Positions 7,024-10,102 of a DNA stretch of 10,102 nt are shown here, piece by piece. Made by a program: the position numbers and the translations under genes. The notes below the pieces were generated by a model. It had not been told where the DNA came from, searched no databases, and saw nothing but the letters and a program-made list of their open reading frames with translations. The stretch's first letter is position 1, and each line of letters opens with the position of its first letter. Source of the stretch: JAGLQA01 sp023135565 (GTDB lineage Bacteria; Acidobacteriota; Aminicenantia; UBA2199); NCBI GenBank assembly GCA_030639305.1, contig DAOWCY010000239.1, positions 1 through 10,102 on the forward strand. Reading direction: 5' to 3'.

Positions 7024-7323
7024 TTTTGTCTCCTTTTTGGCGGTCAAAATTTTTGTTTCCATGTGGTCACATGGCGGAAAAAAAAAGCAGGAAGCGTTTT
7101 TTGCAGCGGGGCTTTTGATGTGAAAAATTCTCTTTGCCGATGCTTTTTTCGTGTTGTTTTAATAACTTTCTAATAAACCTTTTTTTTATCGGCGGCATAA
7201 TTCTTACCAACGGTCCAAAGATACCACAACCGATTTTTCTTTGCATTTCAAAAAAATCGACCTTTTTATTCCCTGGCGATACACACGTGATCAAAAACGG
7301 CCAAATTAATTAGTGTCTCGTTA
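7024..7323 (-). promoter_or_regulatory. Long untranslated leader of the corrinoid operon
   Basis: The promoter at 7331-7359 implies about 300 nt of leader before ATG 7023, which is long for a bacterial operon. It holds an 8-bp inverted repeat (CGATTTTT 7231-7238 / AAAAATCG 7252-7259) and the palindrome at 7059-7074. A 75-codon open frame (7067-7294) starts only with TTG, has no binding site, and is K/R-rich through A-richness; I do not call it a gene. I looked for the conserved boxes of cobalamin riboswitches and did not recognise them. Confidence 0.4.
7059..7074. promoter_or_regulatory. Palindrome CCATGTG-GT-CACATGG upstream of the corrinoid gene
   Basis: Perfect 7-bp arms are separated by 2 bases, 36 bases before the chosen start and just upstream of the ribosome binding site. 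The size suits a dimeric regulator's operator or a short RNA hairpin in the leader. Confidence 0.45.
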
Positions 7324-7330
7324 AGAGAAT

Positions 7331-7359
7331 ATTTTATGCCATCTTTTACGTTATGTCAA
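7331..7359 (-). promoter_or_regulatory. Sigma-70-type promoter for the corrinoid-UroD-kinase operon
   Basis: On the minus strand TTGACA (7354-7359) and TAAAAT (7331-7336) are separated by 17 bases. The expected start is near 7324. It points away from the plus-strand promoter at 7529-7557, so the two units diverge. Confidence 0.7.
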
Positions 7360-7750
7360 GCATTTTTACATTCATGTCCGCCGCCCCTATATATATACCC
7401 TATAATATATAAATTTCCCGATTTTATTTTGTCTCGTCTTGCTCTTCTTCTCGATTAAAGAATTTGCCTTTCCCTTTTTTTCTCACAAACCCACGCACCG
7501 GCCCCGGAGGTTCTTACTCACGATTCTATTGTAAGTTATCACAAAGTATGATACAATGGATAATTATGATGGCATACAAATTAATGTCGATGAACAAAAA
7601 ACTATCAAGCAGGACGGCCAAAATGAAACTGGAGTTATATCAGGGTATCATTGGGGACGATTATAGGACTTTCGATTTGGTAGAACTAAAAGGGACATCG
7701 ACGTGCAATAATTTTTTAAAAAAAATTAAACGAAGATAAGGAGTTAAATA
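7360..7750. other. Divergent intergenic region without a supported gene
   Basis: This AT-rich stretch separates the minus-strand operon from the plus-strand aegerolysin-like gene. It has an alternating TA block (about 7388-7412), a plus-strand promoter (7529-7557) and about 187 nt of leader before ATG 7751. Two overlapping frames (7464-7739, and 36 codons from 7556) look partly protein-like. Neither has a binding site or a recognisable motif. Confidence 0.5.
7529..7557 (+). promoter_or_regulatory. Possible promoter for the small beta-rich protein gene
   Basis: TTGTAA (7529-7534) and TACAAT (7552-7557) lie 17 bases apart. Each differs from consensus by one or two bases. It is the best candidate upstream of the gene at 7751. 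Confidence 0.45.
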
Positions 7751-8110
7751 ATGAGTTATAGAGAAACGTTCAGGATTGAGGCAGAGATTAAAAACAGCAC
7801 CGGGAGTGTGTTAGAGGTAGCAGGAACGACATTAAATTCAGGACGATGGGAGGGGGAGCCAACGGACGAACAATTCAGGGATGGGGGCAGTGATAACTGG
7901 GGAATACAGGGAAGCTCCGAAGGATCACAGGACATAGGAGCAGAGGTCATTTATAGAATAATTGAAACGAAGATACAATACAAGATATATTTCGACATAA
8001 ATGACGGGAAAGACGACTTCAGAACGACACCAGAAGGATTGAACGCGAAGATAATGAAGATCACGGGGGATGGGCTGACACGGTTAACCGTGGAATTACT
8101 ACAAGGATAA
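7751..8110 (+). CDS. Small beta-rich protein, possibly aegerolysin-like
   Basis: The 119-aa protein starts at an ATG with AAGGAG 8 bases upstream. It has no signal peptide, no cysteine and no membrane segment, and alternates polar and hydrophobic residues like a beta-sandwich. The order 'IKNSTGSVLEVAGTTLNSGRW', then 'SSEGSQDIGAEVIYRI', then 'KIYFDINDGKDDF' resembles the layout of aegerolysins (Asp-hemolysin type), which are small leaderless lipid-binding proteins that can work with a pore-forming partner. No such partner is visible here. I recognise only the general pattern, so another small beta-sandwich family is possible. Codon use (many ATA, AGA, GGA, GGG) differs from the genes on both sides. 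With the transposase remnant nearby, this suggests recent acquisition. The gene stands alone. Confidence 0.72.
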   Translation: MSYRETFRIEAEIKNSTGSVLEVAGTTLNSGRWEGEPTDEQFRDGGSDNWGIQGSSEGSQDIGAEVIYRIIETKIQYKIYFDINDGKDDFRTTPEGLNAKIMKITGDGLTRLTVELLQG

Positions 8111-8344
8111 GTGACCCCATACGGTCGAAAAGTGGGTAGGCGGCAGTAGAGGAGGTTTTCCAGGGCATCATATATGCGAACGCTGCGATGTGACTCGTTA
8201 TGCCAACGCACGCCCTCAGGTATGCCTGGACAGGAAGAGTCAGACGGGAGGATAATGGGGGTGATATTTCAACAGACGTATGATGCAAGAATATTAAATT
8301 TTTATTAGCCTGTCCCCAAATTTCAAATGAGCGTCCCCCCTTTC
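8111..8344. other. Decayed intergenic sequence
   Basis: No intact gene is seen. One plus-strand frame (8140-8283) has coding-like composition but is broken by TGA at 8191-8193, and I cannot assign it. The sequence GGGGACGCTCATTTG near 8325-8340 (minus strand), with a second GGGGAC copy about 20 bases on, leads into the transposase remnant. This stretch looks like mobile-element debris. Confidence 0.4.
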
Positions 8345-8464
8345 TTATTTCGGCCTGGGATTCTTTCTTTTAAACGCAGCCAGTTGTTGGCGTAGAGCAA
8401 AGTTTTCTAAAGCAAGATCGATGTCCGGGTTGAAGACAGAGTGCATAGATTGAAAAAAAGTCAT
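8345..8464 (-). pseudogene. Remnant of an integrase-type transposase (N-terminal fragment)
   Basis: A 39-codon minus-strand frame contains 'ALENFALRQQLAAFKRK' followed by 'NPRPK' and a stop (TAA, 8345-8347). The pattern 'ALENLALRQQL...LKR...PRPKLR..DR.FW' is a familiar start of a group of DDE integrase-type transposases several hundred residues long. Everything after the start region is missing. No terminal inverted repeats could be paired. The fragment lies next to the oddly composed gene at 7751-8110 and probably marks an old insertion. Confidence 0.65.
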
Positions 8465-8569
8465 AATTGAGAATCAAAAACGTTCTTGCCTCCGGCGAAG
8501 CCGCTAATCGCCCCCCCACGTGCGTACAGGCAGAAAAGACGCCCTTCTCCAAAAGAATAAATTTTTTGG

Positions 8570-8598
8570 TTGACAAAATTGTAATATTGTTCTATAAT
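8570..8598 (+). promoter_or_regulatory. Consensus sigma-70 promoter
   Basis: TTGACA (8570-8575) and TATAAT (8593-8598) have a 17-base spacer, so both hexamers match consensus exactly. The start is expected near 8605, directly before ATG 8608. It should drive the genes at 8751 and 8964 strongly. Confidence 0.85.
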
Positions 8599-8607
8599 AC
8601 TATCACA

Positions 8608-8754
8608 ATGAAACGCGAAATTAAGTTTTTAGCAAGTAAAGCATTCGCCGGTCGCCCGGAACAGGTAGGGCGAAAGACTTTTTCCCTCCGGCTGTCCGGT
8701 AGGAAAAGGGCGCACTCACAGCTTCTTAAAAGGTTCGAGGGAGGCCTGCAATGA
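8608..8754 (+). CDS. Possible leaderless 48-aa basic ORF
   Basis: The frame begins within about 3 bases of the predicted transcription start, so it could only be translated as a leaderless message. It ends TGA (8752-8754), overlapping ATG 8751 of the next gene (ATGA). The product would be short and basic (many K and R) with no motif I know. The overlap suggests translational coupling, but the same DNA forms strong RNA hairpins. This may instead be a structured leader with a chance open frame. Confidence 0.3.
   Translation: MKREIKFLASKAFAGRPEQVGRKTFSLRLSGRKRAHSQLLKRFEGGLQ
8644..8709 (+). promoter_or_regulatory. Structured RNA leader, two adjacent hairpins
   Basis: A long hairpin (8678-8709) pairs CTTTTTCC with GGAAAAGG (one G-U) and CCGG with CCGG around loop CTGT, with a 2x2 internal mismatch. 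Just upstream, GGCGAA (8669-8674) can pair with TTCGCC (8644-8649). The overlapping GGGCGA (8668-8673) can instead pair with TCGCCC (8652-8657). The two pairings exclude each other, as in a switch or attenuator. I do not recognise a known riboswitch class. Confidence 0.4.
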
Positions 8755-8767
8755 GAAGAATAATTTT
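8751..8767 (+). repeat. 17-bp direct repeat at two gene starts
   Basis: ATGAGAAGAATAATTTT occurs at 8751-8767 and again exactly at 8964-8980. Each copy is the start codon plus the first residues MRRII of consecutive genes. This suggests a local duplication of the gene start with its signal sequence. Confidence 0.9.
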
Positions 8768-8954
8768 AGTTTTGCTGCTGTTAATATTGATGATTCTTGC
8801 ACTATTGCAAGATTCAAAGCCTGGGCAAACCCCGCCGCAGGGCGCCGCTGCCGTAAAAGCGGTGGTTACCGGCGCTGCCGGGCAGGCAAACACATACGAA
8901 AAAATTACGAAACCGGCGGTGGCTATTTATATGCCGCACAGCCGAGGTTTTTAG
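8751..8954 (+). CDS. 67-aa exported or membrane-anchored small protein
   Basis: I do not recognise a family. The N-terminus 'MRRIILVLLLLILMILALL' is a signal peptide or membrane anchor with no lipobox cysteine. About 45 residues rich in A, G, P and K follow. GAGGGAGG (8737-8744) gives a good start 6 bases downstream. The stop TAG (8952-8954) overlaps the next gene's AGGAGG site, so the pair is tightly coupled. The signal region is nearly the same as that of the next gene. Its tail 'YEKITKPAVAIY' loosely echoes 'LEEIMKPGSIAV' in that protein, so it may be a truncated duplicate. It could also be a real small secreted peptide. Confidence 0.6.
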   Translation: MRRIILVLLLLILMILALLQDSKPGQTPPQGAAAVKAVVTGAAGQANTYEKITKPAVAIYMPHSRGF

Positions 8955-8963
8955 GAGGTTATA

Positions 8964-9962
8964 ATGAGAAGAATAATTTTGATTTTATTTTTGGTTTTTT
9001 TGGTATTTACGGCCTTTTCTTATGCCGAAAAAGTGGCCGTCCTGGAAGAAATAATGAAACCGGGCTCCATTGCAGTTGACGAAAAGCAGGTCTATATTAA
9101 TGAAGACACCACCATTTTTATCTACTCTTTGAAGGATTATACTTTGAAAAAAAAGTTCGGCAAAGCGGGTGAGGGTCCCGAGGAATTCTTGCGCGCTGTT
9201 ATAGGTATTATTCCCTGGAAAGACCACCTGCTTATCAACAGCTTTGGGAAAATTTCCTATTTCACGAAAGACGGGATCTACCAAAAAGAGCTCAAAACCG
9301 GCGTAGGTGTATTTAATGGGGTATTTCGACCGCTGCAAGAAGGTTTTGTGGGCTTTAAAATCACCCGTGAAGACGGAGTGGGCTATTTAAATGTTGTGAT
9401 CTATGATGCTCGATTGAAAGCCGGGAAGAGTATCTACAAAATGAAATCCCCTGTCCAACAGACGGGCAAAATGAAAATGTTGAATACCTCGCTTACCTAT
9501 AAGACCTATGACAACAAAATTTTTATCACCGGCAAAGAGGGATTTACTATCGACGTGCTGGACCACACCGGCAAATCTCTTTTCTCTATCGAGCAAGAGT
9601 ATAAAAGAAGAAAATTTACAGCCGAAGATGAAAAAAATTTAAGGGAGGTTATCAAACTCGAGGCCCGGGGACAGTATGAAGCAGTTAAAAACAGGCTCTC
9701 TTTCCCCGACTACTACCCGGAATTCCTGGACATTTATCTCGATGACAACAAACTCTACGCCGCCACCTGGAAAAGAGAAGGCGACAAACTCGAATTTTAT
9801 ATCTTCGATATCAAAGGAAAGTTATTGAAACGGCAATTTATCCCTTTTACTTTCCAGGATGCGATGCGGCCATTTCCTTTCGCGGTTAAGAGCGGCAAGC
9901 TCTACCAGGTGGTGGAGAATGAAGACGAAGACTGGGAACTGCACATATCGAAGATCGAGTAG
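8964..9962 (+). CDS. Exported 6-bladed beta-propeller protein
   Basis: The 332-aa protein has a signal peptide (residues 1 to about 21, 'FTAFSYA' then EK) and a body of repeated beta-strand blades. The blade motif 'KKFGKAGEGPEEF' (about 63-75) matches the 'FG..G.GPGEF' hallmark of the 6-bladed beta-propeller (NHL-like, DUF5128-related) family. Further blade-like strands are 'DNKIFITGKEGFTIDVLDHTG' (split in the protein at 183-203), 'DNKLYAATW' and 'GKLYQVVENE'. The middle (about 210-245) is a charged helix-like insert. Such proteins act outside the cytoplasm, usually as binding or scaffold domains, and their ligands are rarely known. AGGAGG (8953-8958) lies 5 bases before ATG 8964. The gene is the last of the transcript that starts near 8605. 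The length is normal for the family. No catalytic residues can be named. Confidence 0.85.
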   Translation: MRRIILILFLVFLVFTAFSYAEKVAVLEEIMKPGSIAVDEKQVYINEDTTIFIYSLKDYTLKKKFGKAGEGPEEFLRAVIGIIPWKDHLLINSFGKISYFTKDGIYQKELKTGVGVFNGVFRPLQEGFVGFKITREDGVGYLNVVIYDARLKAGKSIYKMKSPVQQTGKMKMLNTSLTYKTYDNKIFITGKEGFTIDVLDHTGKSLFSIEQEYKRRKFTAEDEKNLREVIKLEARGQYEAVKNRLSFPDYYPEFLDIYLDDNKLYAATWKREGDKLEFYIFDIKGKLLKRQFIPFTFQDAMRPFPFAVKSGKLYQVVENEDEDWELHISKIE

Positions 9963-10102
9963 TAGAAGAAACGGGTGCGGCGCACCTGGAAAGCCTATTG
10001 GTTTAAGAAAAACCCGTAAATAAAAGTTTTTGCGGGGGTGCAGGGGGCAGTTTTTTTAAAATGCGCCCCCTGCTCGCCGAAGGCAATAAAAAGGAAAACG
10101 TT
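9963..10102. other. Intergenic end of the window with inverted repeats
   Basis: GCAGGGGGC (10040-10048) and GCCCCCTGC (10065-10073) form a perfect 9-bp stem around a 16-base loop. No T-run follows on either strand, so it is not a textbook terminator. A small hairpin GGTGC-GGC-GCACC (9974-9986) lies 12 bases past the propeller stop. Together they may end or stabilise the transcript. No gene is seen. Confidence 0.5.

Noticed and set aside
7024..7062. Upstream start (ATG 7062) for the corrinoid protein
   Set aside because: It has no binding site and lies within a palindrome, whereas ATG 7023 has AAGGAG 6 bases upstream.
7067..7294. 75-codon minus-strand ORF in the corrinoid leader
   Set aside because: It starts with TTG without a binding site and is K/R-rich only because the DNA is A-rich. 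No family resemblance was seen.
7556..7666. 36-codon frame beginning MDNYDGIQINVDEQ
   Set aside because: It looks protein-like, but its ATG overlaps the -10 element and it has no binding site. It may be a remnant.
7464..7739. 91-codon plus-strand ORF before the aegerolysin-like gene
   Set aside because: It has no ribosome binding site, its start lies upstream of the likely promoter, and composition shifts along the frame. The protein shows no motif.
1..10102. tRNA genes, rRNA genes and CRISPR arrays
   Set aside because: I looked for cloverleaf ends, rRNA signatures and regularly spaced repeats and found none. The only notable repeats are inside the roadblock gene and at the two exported-protein starts.

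Overview
The window looks like a chromosomal stretch of an anaerobic bacterium of mid GC content. Promoters are of the sigma-70 type, Shine-Dalgarno sites are strong (AGGAGG), and genes overlap or sit close together. The secreted 6-bladed beta-propeller protein with its 'FGKAGEGPEEF' signature, next to corrinoid methyl transfer, a DUF1638 sensor kinase and a ParA/roadblock pair, fits a Candidatus Aminicenantes-like (Acidobacteriota-related) or Desulfobacterota-like genome. This assignment is an inference and was not tested.

Layout. Positions 1-387 hold no gene I can support. All genes from 388 to 7023 lie on the minus strand, so they are transcribed right to left. A near-consensus promoter (7331-7359) starts a leader of about 300 nt. 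It is followed by a corrinoid protein (6391-7023), a UroD/MtaA-type methyltransferase-fold protein (5348-6394, ATGA overlap) and a DUF1638-GAF-like-HisKA-HATPase-REC hybrid kinase (3102-5321, 26 bp gap). A second promoter (2905-2933) drives a ParA/MinD-like ATPase (2039-2848). That gene overlaps by 29 bp a roadblock/LC7 protein with a long acidic, proline-rich arm (889-2067). A truncated DUF1016/YhcG-type gene (388-789) ends this side.

The right part reads on the plus strand. A promoter (7529-7557) precedes a small leaderless-type beta-rich protein that may be aegerolysin-like (7751-8110), with codon use unlike its neighbours. Behind it lies a decayed region containing a minus-strand remnant of an integrase-type transposase (8345-8464). 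A perfect-hexamer promoter (8570-8598) then starts a transcript with a possible 48-codon leaderless ORF, a strong RNA hairpin, a 67-aa exported peptide and a 332-aa exported beta-propeller protein. The last 140 bases carry an inverted repeat.

How the genes may work together. The corrinoid protein and the UroD-fold protein form the classic pair in which a methyl group passes through a B12 carrier. The sensor kinase downstream carries DUF1638, a family I recall near corrinoid methyltransferase genes, so it probably reports on that C1 metabolism. The UroD-fold protein lacks the usual zinc-binding cysteines, so its acceptor may not be a simple thiol. The ParA-roadblock pair looks like a small positioning or polarity module of unknown cargo.
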